In this document: positions 1-8,039 of the stretch, in pieces
Layout of the letters: each line of letters starts with the position of its first letter
How positions within the stretch are numbered: position 1 is the stretch's first letter
DNA from: CALJGI01 sp047618115
Lineage (GTDB): Bacteria > Pseudomonadota > Gammaproteobacteria > Pseudomonadales > Halieaceae
Assembly (NCBI GenBank): GCA_047618115.1
Contig: JBLHKV010000103.1
Span: forward strand, 1-12,133
Length of the DNA: 12,133 nt
Direction: 5' to 3'
The notes under the pieces: generated by a model
Told to the model about the DNA's origin: nothing
What the model saw: only the letters and a program-made list of their open reading frames with translations
Databases searched by the model: none
Translations under genes and position numbers: made by a program

Positions 1-71
1 CAATGCCGATCATTTTCCTGTACATTAGCGCGCTATTTTTCACGCACACCCAAAAATTATTGAGAACCACG

Positions 72-2156
72 ATGTCTGACTTATCTCTTTACAGAAATAT
101 TGGTATTTTCGCCCACGTTGACGCGGGTAAAACCACCACAACTGAGCGCATTCTGAAGCTGACCGGCAAAATTCATAAAACCGGTGAAGTTCATGATGGA
201 GCGGCCACAACCGACTTTATGGAGCAAGAGCAAGAGCGTGGTATTACCATTCAGTCTGCTGCCACGACCTGTTTCTGGAAGGATCATCGGTTAAACATCA
301 TTGATACGCCAGGACACGTTGACTTTACAGTCGAGGTATATCGCTCCTTGAAGGTTCTCGATGGCGGCGTGGGCGTGTTTTGCGGCTCCGGCGGTGTTGA
401 GCCCCAGTCCGAAACAAACTGGCGTTATGCCAACGATTCCGAAGTCGCACGGATTATTTTCGTCAATAAGCTGGACCGCATCGGTGCTGACTTCCTGCGG
501 GTCGTCGACCAGGTTGAAAAGGTTTTAGGTGCAAACCCACTGGTAATGGTCCTGCCAATAGGCCTCGAAGAAGACTTTATTGGCGTAGTTGATCTCCTTA
601 CTCGAAAAGCTCACACATGGCCCGACCCCGGTAACCCCGAAAAATTCGATATCGGTGATGTCCCTGAAGACATGGTAGATGAAGTCGAGGTGTGGCGTGA
701 AAAATTGCTCGAAATGGTTGTCGATCAAGACGACGACATTATGGAAGCATACCTTGATGGAAATGAGCCCTCGATGGCTGAAATCAAACATTGCATTCGA
801 GAAGGCACACGTAAACTGGATTTTTTCCCCACTTACTGTGGTTCCGCATTTAAGGACAAAGGTGTTCAATTAATATTGGACGCGGTTGTTGATTACCTGC
901 CATCGCCAACAGAAGTTGATCCTCAGCCGCTAACGGATGAAACCGGAGAGCCTACCGGCGAATTTGCAACCGTGTCGGTCGATGAGCCATTCCGTGGACT
1001 GGCCTTTAAAATTATGGATGACCGTTTTGGCGCACTGACCTTTACGCGAGTCTACTCCGGTGTACTGAACCGGGGCGATAGCATCCTAAACTCCTTTACG
1101 GGCAAGACAGAACGTATTGGTCGTATGGTTGAGATGCACGCGAATGATCGAAATGAAATTGATCGTGCTCAGGCTGGCGACATTATCGCTATTGTCGGGA
1201 TGAAGAATGTACAAACCGGCCACACGTTGTGCGACCCAAAACACCCCTGCACGCTGGAAGCAATGGTTTTCCCTGAGCCTGTAATCTCAATTGCTGTTGC
1301 GCCAAAAGACAAAGGCGGTGCAGAGAAGATGGGGATCGCCATAGGCAAGATGATAGCTGAAGATCCATCGTTTCGTGTTGAAACAGACATCGATTCCGGC
1401 GAGACCATACTCAAAGGAATGGGTGAACTTCACCTGGATGTGAAGGTTGATATCCTGAAGCGTACTCACGGTGTCGAACTCACCGTAGGAGAGCCACAGG
1501 TTGCCTACCGCGAAACCATCACACAGGAAGTGGATGATTCATACACCCACAAGAAGCAATCTGGTGGATCGGGTCAATTTGGTAAGATCGACTACCGCAT
1601 CAAGCCCGGTGCGCCCGGTTCTGGCTTTGTATTCTCCTCATCAGTTGTTGGCGGTAACGTTCCCAAAGAATTTTTCCCAGCTGTCGAGAAGGGCTTCAGG
1701 AGCTTGATGGGCGAAGGTACAGTTGCCGGCTTCCCAGTTTTGGACGTTGAAGTCGAATTGTACGACGGCGGCTTCCACGCGGTTGATTCTTCGGCCATCG
1801 CCTTTGAACTCGCTGCCAAAGGTGCATTTCGCCAAACAATGCCCAAAGCTGGCGCGCAATTGATTGAGCCAATAATGAAGGTTGACGTTTTTACTCCAGA
1901 TGACCACGTGGGCGATGTTATCGGCGACTTGAACCGTCGCCGCGGCATGATTAAAGATCAGGACGCAGGTGTCACAGGTGCTCGTATTAAAGCAGACGTC
2001 CCTCTTTCGGAGATGTTTGGTTACATCGGCCATCTGCGCACAATGACTTCTGGACGAGGTCAGTTCTCGATGGAGTTCTCACACTACCTGCCCTGCCCAC
2101 AAAATGTGGCTGAGACGGTTATTGCTGCGGTCAAAGAGCGCAAAGCAAATAAATGA
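72..2156 (+). CDS. fusA: Elongation factor G, EF-G 2 type
   Basis: Encodes a 694-residue translational GTPase that catalyses ribosomal translocation and, with RRF, ribosome recycling in the cytoplasm. All five GTPase motifs are visible: AHVDAGKT (residues 14-21), RGITI (56-60), DTPGH (78-82), NKLD (132-135) and SAF (258-260). EF-G domains II-V follow, including the GMGELHLD stretch of domain III. Length is normal for EF-G. The frame stays open to base 3, but the ATG at 72 is chosen because MSDLSLYRNIGIFAHVDAGKT is where EF-G proteins begin; the upstream residues look non-homologous. No strong Shine-Dalgarno is seen, only a weak GAG at 62-64. From memory the protein resembles the second EF-G of Vibrio and Hahella (FusA2). 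It is not flanked by rpsL, rpsG or tuf as the str-operon copy is, so a canonical fusA probably exists elsewhere. It appears monocistronic and is followed by a clear terminator. Confidence 0.96.
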   Translation: MSDLSLYRNIGIFAHVDAGKTTTTERILKLTGKIHKTGEVHDGAATTDFMEQEQERGITIQSAATTCFWKDHRLNIIDTPGHVDFTVEVYRSLKVLDGGVGVFCGSGGVEPQSETNWRYANDSEVARIIFVNKLDRIGADFLRVVDQVEKVLGANPLVMVLPIGLEEDFIGVVDLLTRKAHTWPDPGNPEKFDIGDVPEDMVDEVEVWREKLLEMVVDQDDDIMEAYLDGNEPSMAEIKHCIREGTRKLDFFPTYCGSAFKDKGVQLILDAVVDYLPSPTEVDPQPLTDETGEPTGEFATVSVDEPFRGLAFKIMDDRFGALTFTRVYSGVLNRGDSILNSFTGKTERIGRMVEMHANDRNEIDRAQAGDIIAIVGMKNVQTGHTLCDPKHPCTLEAMVFPEPVISIAVAPKDKGGAEKMGIAIGKMIAEDPSFRVETDIDSGETILKGMGELHLDVKVDILKRTHGVELTVGEPQVAYRETITQEVDDSYTHKKQSGGSGQFGKIDYRIKPGAPGSGFVFSSSVVGGNVPKEFFPAVEKGFRSLMGEGTVAGFPVLDVEVELYDGGFHAVDSSAIAFELAAKGAFRQTMPKAGAQLIEPIMKVDVFTPDDHVGDVIGDLNRRRGMIKDQDAGVTGARIKADVPLSEMFGYIGHLRTMTSGRGQFSMEFSHYLPCPQNVAETVIAAVKERKANK

Positions 2157-2175
2157 TAAGCTATTGATATTATTG

Positions 2176-2203
2176 AAAAACCGGCAATTAGCCGGTTTTT
2201 TTT
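2176..2203 (+). terminator. Rho-independent terminator of the EF-G gene
   Basis: A perfect CCGGC/GCCGG stem (2181-2185 with 2191-2195) encloses an AATTA loop and is followed by eight T residues (2196-2203). Five A residues before the stem could pair with the first Ts and extend it to ten base pairs. It lies 19 bases past the stop codon, the expected place for an intrinsic terminator. The A-tract would also allow weak termination in the other direction, but no gene enters from the right. Confidence 0.93.
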
Positions 2204-2489
2204 CGACCGAAATCTGCTTTCTGGAAACTCGTCTCAAAGACCGATCATTCTGTCGCTTACGCGAGGGATATATTCCCCATATTCAGTTTCCTCAACCCAG
2301 ATCAGCCGAGTGGAGCAGATATCGTATGGCGTTTACCACCGAGTCTGGCCACTAGCGGCGATAATCCAGAACTTCGCGTAGAGCTGTAATCGGTAGCTGA
2401 GTCAAATCGGATGAATCTGAAGTTCAGCAAGCCAGCATGGAAGAATAGTCACGCTCGCGCCGTGGTAGTGACACATGGACATACTGGGC
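2204..2489. other. Intergenic stretch, no gene recognised
   Basis: About 290 bases between the EF-G terminator and the ybiT promoter. One plus-strand frame is open to 2355, but it starts inside the EF-G gene in another frame, crosses the terminator and resembles no family I know. The minus strand shows only short, stop-broken frames. No tRNA-like cloverleaf, obvious long hairpin or repeat was seen. It could be decayed coding sequence or hold an unrecognised small RNA. Confidence 0.5.
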
Positions 2490-2518
2490 TCGACCTGAGC
2501 GCTATAAACCTATATAAT
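2490..2518 (+). promoter_or_regulatory. Sigma-70-type promoter upstream of ybiT
   Basis: A perfect -10 hexamer TATAAT (2513-2518) is preceded at a 17-base spacing by TCGACC (2490-2495), which matches four of six positions of TTGACA. Transcription would start near 2525 and give an untranslated leader of about 65 bases before the TTG start of the ABC-F gene. The -10 lies in an AT-rich patch that contrasts with its surroundings. Confidence 0.65.
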
Positions 2519-2579
2519 ATGCGCCTCATTTTTCGCGTGTTGCCGATACTCCCGTTTCGGAAAACACTCTCCAACACTC

Positions 2580-2583
2580 AGGA
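2580..2583 (+). promoter_or_regulatory. Ribosome binding site that fixes the TTG start of ybiT
   Basis: AGGA lies eight bases before the TTG codon at 2592. No ATG or GTG occurs at a position that would preserve the full conserved N-terminus of the family, so this site supports initiation at TTG. Confidence 0.6.
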
Positions 2584-2591
2584 CTAATCCG

Positions 2592-4205
2592 TTGATATCA
2601 ACAGCAAATATCACCATGCAATTTGGTGCCAAGCCCTTGTTCGAGAATATCTCGGTTAAATTCGGTGACGACAACCGCTATGGCCTTATCGGTGCCAACG
2701 GCTGTGGTAAGTCCACCTTCATGAAAATCCTGGATGGCAGTCTGACGCCCACCGCCGGCAACGTCTCAATCACCCCCAACGAACGCATCGGCAAGCTGAG
2801 CCAGGATCAGTTTGCCTTTGAATCCTTCTCGGTGATCGACACGGTAATCATGGGGCACGAGGAACTGTGGGCGATCAAACAAGAGCGTGACCAGATTTAT
2901 GGACTAGCTGAGATGTCCGAAGCAGACGGCATGAAAGTGGCGGACTTGGAAATCCAGTTCGCAGAAATGGATGGCTATAGCGCCGAAAGCCGCGCAGGAG
3001 AAATTCTAATGGGTGCTGGTATCGCCCAGAAGCTACATTTCGGTCCGATGAGTGAAGTGGCGCCGGGCTGGAAGCTACGCGTACTACTTGCCCAGGCACT
3101 GTTCTCCGACCCAGATATCCTGCTGCTGGACGAGCCTACCAACAACCTGGATATCGATACCATTCGCTGGCTCGAAGCAATGCTCAACGAGCGTAAGTGC
3201 ACGATGATTATCATTTCGCACGATAGACACTTTCTGAATGCTGTGTGCACACACATGGCCGACATAGACTACGGTGAATTACGCGTCTATCCGGGAACCT
3301 ATGACGACTTTATGACCGCCTCGACCCAGGCCCGCGAACGCATGCAGTCCGAAAACGCCAAGAAAAGTGCGCAAATCGCCGACCTGCAACAGTTTGTCAG
3401 TCGATTCTCTGCCAATGCTTCCAAAGCCAAGCAGGCTACCTCCAGAGCCAAGCGTATCGAAAAAATAAAACTGGACGACATCAAACCTTCAAGCCGGGTC
3501 AGCCCCTATATTCGTTTCAAGCAAGACAAGAAACTGCATCGTCAGGCACTTATTCTGGAGAATCTGGGCCACGGCTTTGAAAATGAGCATCTATTCAGCA
3601 AGGGAAATATTATTCTGGAAGCAGGTGCTCGTCTCGCTGTTATCGGGGAAAACGGCGCGGGAAAGACCACCTTGTTACGCGGCTTGATGAATGAGCTAAA
3701 ACTCAACACTGGCGTCATTAAATGGTCTGAGAATTCTACGCTGGGCTATTGTCCCCAGGACGGTACCGCCGATTTCGATAGTAAACTGAACCTATATGAC
3801 TGGATGAGTCAGTGGCGTAAACCCACCCATGATGACCAGATTGTGCGTGCCACGCTGGGCCGCCTACTATTCTCCTCAGATGATTTCATCAAGTCGGTAA
3901 AAGTGTGCTCCGGTGGTGAGAAAAACCGCCTTTTATTCGGAAAGTTGATGATGATGGACACTAACGTCCTGCTTCTTGACGAGCCCACCAACCACCTGGA
4001 CATGGAGAGTATTGAAGCTCTGAACCTCGCACTGGAGCACTATGAGGGCACGCTGATCTTCGTCAGCCACGACCGTGAATTTGTGTCATCTCTGGCCACT
4101 CGTATTCTCGATATCAAAAATCATGAATTCATCGATTTCCAGGGAACATACGAGGAGTACCTGGACAGTCAACAAGTCACGGAAAGATCGGCCGTCGCTG
4201 TTTAA
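2592..4205 (+). CDS. ybiT: ABC-F family ATPase YbiT
   Basis: A soluble protein of 537 residues with two ATP-binding cassettes and no membrane segments. ABC-F proteins act on the ribosome (the EttA family) rather than as transporters; the precise role of YbiT is poorly defined. First cassette: Walker A GANGCGKST (34-42), a degenerate signature VAPGWKLR (156-163) and Walker B LLLDEPTNNLD (177-187). Second cassette: Walker A GENGAGKTT (352-360), signature CSGGEKNR (439-446) and Walker B LLLDEPTNHLD (460-470). The Lys/Arg/Ala-rich linker between them (about 245-310) is the P-site tRNA interaction motif region of ABC-F proteins. Both catalytic glutamates (E181, E464) are present. Sequence remembered from E. 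coli YbiT matches closely, including the non-canonical APGW signature, so that degeneracy is a family trait and not decay. Initiation is at TTG with AGGA eight bases upstream and a good promoter further up. The gene converges on the acyl-CoA dehydrogenase gene, with only 21 bases between them and no clear terminator. Confidence 0.95.
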   Translation: MISTANITMQFGAKPLFENISVKFGDDNRYGLIGANGCGKSTFMKILDGSLTPTAGNVSITPNERIGKLSQDQFAFESFSVIDTVIMGHEELWAIKQERDQIYGLAEMSEADGMKVADLEIQFAEMDGYSAESRAGEILMGAGIAQKLHFGPMSEVAPGWKLRVLLAQALFSDPDILLLDEPTNNLDIDTIRWLEAMLNERKCTMIIISHDRHFLNAVCTHMADIDYGELRVYPGTYDDFMTASTQARERMQSENAKKSAQIADLQQFVSRFSANASKAKQATSRAKRIEKIKLDDIKPSSRVSPYIRFKQDKKLHRQALILENLGHGFENEHLFSKGNIILEAGARLAVIGENGAGKTTLLRGLMNELKLNTGVIKWSENSTLGYCPQDGTADFDSKLNLYDWMSQWRKPTHDDQIVRATLGRLLFSSDDFIKSVKVCSGGEKNRLLFGKLMMMDTNVLLLDEPTNHLDMESIEALNLALEHYEGTLIFVSHDREFVSSLATRILDIKNHEFIDFQGTYEEYLDSQQVTERSAVAV

Positions 4206-4226
4206 GTAATTTCATCTGAACCTGGG

Positions 4227-5447
4227 TTACTTCAGCTCGTTGGAGGACTTGCCAAGCACCTGACGTGCAACAATCAATTGTTGTACTTGCTGTGTTCCTT
4301 CAAAAATATCAACGATTTTTGAATCGCGCGCAAACTTTTCCAACAGATAGGTTTCGCTATAGCCAAGGCTCTGACAGAGTTCCACGCAACGCAGCGTCAC
4401 ATAATTGCCCATACGGCCGGATTTGGCCTTGCACATCGAAGCCTCCTTGGAGTTAGGCTGTTTGTTGTCCGCCATCCAAGCGGCCTTCAGGACTAACAAA
4501 CGAGCACCCTCCCACTCGGCCTCCATTTTATAAAGCTCTGCTTCCACGGCGCTAAGGTTGCGTGGCATTTTATTGTAATCCAGCGACAAACCTTCCTCCG
4601 CCAACAACTCCTGTGTTAAGTCCAGCGCAGCGCGAGCCACGCCAACCGCCATTGCTGCGACCGGGGGACGCGTGTTATCGAACGTTTGCATCACTCCGCC
4701 AAAGGCTTTCTTGCGGCCTTCCTCAGTAGTGGCCACTGCGGGGCTACCGAGAATGTTCTCGAGTGGGACGCGACAATCGATAAAGGAGATGGCGGCAGTG
4801 TCTGATGCGCGTATACCCATTTTGTACTCGAGCCGGGTGACCTCACAGCCAGGGGTACCCTTCTCCACGATGAACGATTTGATTGCGGACTTTCCCAGCG
4901 ACTTGTCCAGCGTCGCCCACACTACCAGCGTGTCGCTTCGCTCTCCGTCAGTGACAAAAATTTTCTCGCCGTTGATCACCCACTCCTCGCCATCCTGCAC
5001 TGCCGTGGTCGAAACATTAGCGGAATCAGACCCAGTGCCAGGCTCGGTAATGCACATGGCTGCATACGCACGGCGGTACTTCTGCTTCTGTTCGGGAGTG
5101 CCCACGGCATTTATTGCAGCATTGCCAAGACCGTTAGCAGGCATACCGAGGAACAAGCCCAGATCGCCCCATGCAAGAGCCTCCACACCGATAACTGCAC
5201 CCATATTACTGCCGTTTTTGACCCGCACACTGTCAGATGCATCTGCCGCCATAGCCCCGGCTTTACCACCATCGGCCGGCGCCGCGCGAGCACCGGAAAT
5301 CAGCTTCGCTACCTCCTCCATTTCTTTCGGGTAGGTGTGCTCGGCCTTGTCGTACTTGCGAGAAATCGGGCGCATCATGTGCTCCGCAAGCATCCGCGCA
5401 TTGTTGTAGGTTTCCTGGAGTCTGCTGGATAATTCTAACTGGATCAT
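4227..5447 (-). CDS. Acyl-CoA dehydrogenase, catalytic-glutamate subunit
   Basis: A 406-residue flavoprotein of the acyl-CoA dehydrogenase superfamily, which oxidises acyl-CoA to trans-2-enoyl-CoA and passes electrons to ETF. The middle domain is intact: ITEPGTGSD (133-141), KIFVTDG (162-168) and KMGIRASD (209-216). The C-terminal motif RDSKIVDIFEGTQQ (374-387) carries the expected catalytic base E383. Missing are the ERxxFG motif, which contacts FAD across the subunit interface, and the usual GGxG (QSLGYS, 359-364, stands there instead). The upstream neighbour supplies both, so this is probably one half of a heteromer, as known for the mycobacterial FadE28-FadE29 type. The frame extends to 5552 but would then overlap the neighbour by 92 bases; the ATG at 5447 is preferred because AAGGAG sits nine bases before it and the neighbour ends at 5461. 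The substrate cannot be read from the sequence. Family assignment is firm; pairing is inference. Confidence 0.92.
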   Translation of the reverse strand: MIQLELSSRLQETYNNARMLAEHMMRPISRKYDKAEHTYPKEMEEVAKLISGARAAPADGGKAGAMAADASDSVRVKNGSNMGAVIGVEALAWGDLGLFLGMPANGLGNAAINAVGTPEQKQKYRRAYAAMCITEPGTGSDSANVSTTAVQDGEEWVINGEKIFVTDGERSDTLVVWATLDKSLGKSAIKSFIVEKGTPGCEVTRLEYKMGIRASDTAAISFIDCRVPLENILGSPAVATTEEGRKKAFGGVMQTFDNTRPPVAAMAVGVARAALDLTQELLAEEGLSLDYNKMPRNLSAVEAELYKMEAEWEGARLLVLKAAWMADNKQPNSKEASMCKAKSGRMGNYVTLRCVELCQSLGYSETYLLEKFARDSKIVDIFEGTQQVQQLIVARQVLGKSSNELK

Positions 5448-5456
5448 AATGTTTGT

Positions 5457-5462
5457 CTCCTT
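5457..5462 (-). promoter_or_regulatory. Shine-Dalgarno overlapping the stop of the preceding gene
   Basis: On the minus strand AAGGAG ends nine bases before the ATG at 5447 and shares bases with the TAA stop (5463-5461) of the preceding dehydrogenase gene. This fixes the start of the downstream subunit and is the arrangement expected for translational coupling and matched dosage of the two subunits. Confidence 0.8.
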
Positions 5463-6576
5463 ATACGCTAGCGACGCCGTCGAGAATTGCAATGGCCCGC
5501 AGGTTCCGATACCACAACTCCACCGGGTGCTCTCGGCAAAATCCATGGCCACCTAAAAGTTGTACGCCATCGGTACCTATCTTCATGGCATGCTCTCCAC
5601 AGGCGACCTTAGTCAGGTAGGCCTGTTTATGAAAACCTATACCCTGCTCAGCCTGGGATGCGGCGCGCCATACCATCAAGCGCATAGCCTCTAGTTCGAT
5701 CGCCATATCTGCCACCATAAAGGCGACCGACTGCCGATTGCTGATCGGCTCACCGAAAGCAATTCGTTCATTTACATACGGCTTGACGTAGTCCAGTACA
5801 CCCTGACAGGTGCCTACCGCCAGTGCGCAGATACCGATACGAGACAGGTCTACAAATCGCTGTAAGTCAAAATTGCCTTCTCCAAGTAGGGAGTCCGCAG
5901 GCAGTTTTACGTCATTAAATTCAAGGGAAGCCATTTGTAGCGTACGCAATCCCATATGCGACTCTTCTACGCGAGTCATCCCTTCTGAATCGCCCTGCAC
6001 AATAAATGCCGCGGGGCCCCCTCCTTCCAAACTGGCGACCACCAACACCAATTGGGCATCCAGCCCAAGGGGCACCATACACTTGCGGCCATTGAGAACG
6101 TAGCCATCACCCACCTGAGTAGCGGTGCACTGGATATCCATGGGATCAAAACTGGCGCGGGGTTCCATCAGGGCTGTCGTCGCAGCATAAAAAGTCCCAT
6201 CGCAAAAACTCGGTAAATATTTCTCTCGCTGGGCATCGGTACCCTGATCTAACAGCGTATTCACAAAAGCCTGAGGCGTAATCGTACCGAGAGCCAGGGC
6301 CATGTCGCCCACTGCCAAATCCTCTGTATTTAAGGCATTTGAGATGGGAGATCGTTCCATTCCTGCACCACCCAGTGCCTCCGGAATGGGTAATAGCGCC
6401 AGACCAAGCTCGGCCGTTTTGTCATAGAAACCGGGTGGTGTTGCACCTTTTTCATCACTCGACGTAGCGATACTGCGAATCTCAGCCTGAGCAAAACGCT
6501 GCATGGTTTCCTGGCTCATACGCTGCTCATCTGTCCGAGTCAGATCAAACAACCTGCTTCCTTTCTTTTCGCTCAT
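5461..6576 (-). CDS. Acyl-CoA dehydrogenase-like subunit lacking the catalytic Glu
   Basis: A 371-residue acyl-CoA dehydrogenase superfamily protein. It keeps the ERIAFG motif (270-275), whose arginine normally touches FAD of the partner subunit, and QLLGGHGF (339-346), also a cross-subunit flavin contact. The usual TEPxAGSD segment has become MEPRASFDP (137-145). Where IYEGT with the catalytic glutamate is expected it reads ILDGV (364-368), with Asp366 in place of Glu, and the chain ends three residues later. These losses mirror what the downstream protein retains, so I infer that the two form an alpha/beta heteromer with composite active sites. The start ATG has AAGAGGT upstream (6582-6588). 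The gene follows the YjiH gene by 64 bases and abuts its partner, so all three may share a transcript. It might instead be a homomeric enzyme with Asp as base, which seems less likely given the complementary losses. Confidence 0.9.
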   Translation of the reverse strand: MSEKKGSRLFDLTRTDEQRMSQETMQRFAQAEIRSIATSSDEKGATPPGFYDKTAELGLALLPIPEALGGAGMERSPISNALNTEDLAVGDMALALGTITPQAFVNTLLDQGTDAQREKYLPSFCDGTFYAATTALMEPRASFDPMDIQCTATQVGDGYVLNGRKCMVPLGLDAQLVLVVASLEGGGPAAFIVQGDSEGMTRVEESHMGLRTLQMASLEFNDVKLPADSLLGEGNFDLQRFVDLSRIGICALAVGTCQGVLDYVKPYVNERIAFGEPISNRQSVAFMVADMAIELEAMRLMVWRAASQAEQGIGFHKQAYLTKVACGEHAMKIGTDGVQLLGGHGFCREHPVELWYRNLRAIAILDGVASV

Positions 6577-6640
6577 AAATTACCTCTTAAAGGTCCATCT
6601 GAAGGAGTCCAGCTTAGCATCCATCTTGCGAAATCCACCC

Positions 6641-7993
6641 TTAAGCAACCTGCCAATGAGCAATAGCAACCAGCAGCGGTAATGCGATGGCTGTGCGAAT
6701 AAGGAAAACAATAGCGAGTGTCGATATCGGTAGCGGAATTTTCGATCGATAAATGAGTACACCGGTTTCCGCCATAAAAATAAGCTGTGTCACCGAGAGC
6801 CCCGCCAGAACGAAGCTGGTAATCGGAGAACTGATACCCCCGGCAATAACCGCTGGTACGAACTGATCCAGAAATCCTATGATGAGGCCGGGAGCAGCTA
6901 CCGAGGCTTCGGGAACAGCCATCAGATTTAAAAGGGGCACTAGGGGTAGCGTCAGAAAGTGCAATATCTCTGTGTGATGGTAGGTGACCAACGCGAGGAA
7001 TTCGATCGTCATCGCCACTGGCATCATTGCAAAAAATAGATCGAATGTTGTCGAGAATCCGGAGCGCAGCATTTCCCATAGTGAAGGCCCACTCGCGGCG
7101 CGTTTCAACCCCTCGTCCCGAGCCCAGGCGAAAGTACTGACGCCCGCCTGCACTTCTTCATGTATCTGTCGGCCAACCGGGGCATAGTACTCATCTGGCA
7201 TTCGCGACAGCGGTGGCAACCGCGGTGTGATAAGCGCACAAATAACGCCAATGAATATCATCGCCATGTACAACGTGCCACCGTATTCATCGATCCCGGC
7301 AACGTCGGCAATAAGGAACACAAAGGGCACCGAGACGACTGAAAAATTTGTGGCAATAACTGATGCTTCCCGAGCCGTATAGAAACCGCCCTCATACTGC
7401 CTGGAGGTAACCAGTACCGCTATACTTGACGAACCTACCCAGGAGGCGAGGGCATCAATTGTTGATCGACCGGGTAAGCCAAACACCTTTTGGAAGAACC
7501 TGCGCAGCAGCGTTCCTATGAACTCGAGCAGACCGTAATCTGTCAGGAGTGGCATCAACATCGCGCCTGTTCCGATCAGGCAGAATATGATGGCTGCAAT
7601 ATCAAAATATGCGGTGCCACCCGTGGCGTCGCCGATGATCCACTCGGGGCCCAACTGCAACAAAGTCATTCCACAAAATAGCCCTCCAGCGCAGCGCATG
7701 ATAAGTGCGAACGGGCCCGCCAAAAAAACATGTGCCACCCCGGGGAATCTCTTTCGCAACGAGGCTGGCCCTAGCGTGTAAATTGGCGTCAGTAGCGCAG
7801 ACAGAATAAATACCGTCGCACAAAATGTGCGCATATGAACCCCAGCTGCCTCGTTAATCCAGTCTGAGATAACACCGAGCAGTACTTTCGTGACTCCGTC
7901 GACCTCGAACGGAATTAGAAAGAGGAGGCCCCCAAGTGCAGAGGGCAGCATGAATTTAAGGTATGTAGGAATGTTGTGATATCTATTTTCCAT
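6641..7993 (-). CDS. YjiH family membrane protein (nucleoside-recognition/GATE domain)
   Basis: A 450-residue integral inner-membrane protein with many hydrophobic segments. The N-terminal stretch LPSALGGLLFLIPFEVDG is typical of the YjiH family, whose members carry the Gate (nucleoside recognition) domain; substrate and function are unproven in the family. Polar islands include LPGRSTIDALASWVGSSS, where Gate-domain proteins have a conserved small/polar segment, and a long cytoplasmic-looking loop in the middle (about 275-315) rich in charged residues. The frame can start 18 bases earlier (8011), but the ATG at 7993 is preferred because GGAA lies eight bases upstream and the N-terminus then fits the family better; neither start has a strong ribosome binding site. 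It is transcribed divergently from azlC and is the first gene of a likely three-gene run with the two acyl-CoA dehydrogenase genes. Import or export of a carboxylate metabolised by those enzymes is possible but speculative. Confidence 0.85.
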   Translation of the reverse strand: MENRYHNIPTYLKFMLPSALGGLLFLIPFEVDGVTKVLLGVISDWINEAAGVHMRTFCATVFILSALLTPIYTLGPASLRKRFPGVAHVFLAGPFALIMRCAGGLFCGMTLLQLGPEWIIGDATGGTAYFDIAAIIFCLIGTGAMLMPLLTDYGLLEFIGTLLRRFFQKVFGLPGRSTIDALASWVGSSSIAVLVTSRQYEGGFYTAREASVIATNFSVVSVPFVFLIADVAGIDEYGGTLYMAMIFIGVICALITPRLPPLSRMPDEYYAPVGRQIHEEVQAGVSTFAWARDEGLKRAASGPSLWEMLRSGFSTTFDLFFAMMPVAMTIEFLALVTYHHTEILHFLTLPLVPLLNLMAVPEASVAAPGLIIGFLDQFVPAVIAGGISSPITSFVLAGLSVTQLIFMAETGVLIYRSKIPLPISTLAIVFLIRTAIALPLLVAIAHWQVA

Positions 7994-8025
7994 AAATAAG
8001 ATTCCGACCATCGGTCAAAGAACAA

Positions 8026-8039
8026 TTCGAAATCTCGAA
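8026..8039. repeat. Short inverted repeat in the divergent yjiH-azlC spacer
   Basis: TTCGA (8026-8030) and TCGAA (8035-8039) form a 5-base inverted repeat with a 4-base spacer, 33 bases before the chosen YjiH start. A short dyad in a 187-base divergent spacer could be an operator, but it is small enough to occur by chance. No other strong signal is seen in the spacer. Confidence 0.25.

Noticed and set aside
3..71. Longer EF-G N-terminus
   Set aside because: The extra 23 residues do not fit EF-G, and the ATG at 72 gives the standard N-terminus.
2104..2355. Small plus-strand ORF of 83 residues after EF-G
   Set aside because: It begins within EF-G in another frame and reads through a strong terminator hairpin, with no family resemblance.
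4204..4232. AAGTAA/TTACTT inverted repeat between the convergent ybiT and dehydrogenase genes as a terminator
   Set aside because: Only 6 AT-rich base pairs with a 17-base loop and no T-run; too weak to call.
4672..5334. 220-residue plus-strand open frame
   Set aside because: Exactly antisense to the well-supported acyl-CoA dehydrogenase gene; its Ser/Pro/Ala-rich translation resembles no family and looks like a codon-bias shadow.
5448..5552. 35-residue N-terminal extension of the catalytic dehydrogenase subunit
   Set aside because: It would lie inside the upstream gene; the internal ATG at 5447 has AAGGAG at a good distance and the usual N-terminus.
6573..7079. 168-residue minus-strand frame inside the YjiH gene
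   Set aside because: Alternative-frame shadow of the membrane protein gene; the translation is low-complexity Ser/Gly/Cys-rich and not family-like.
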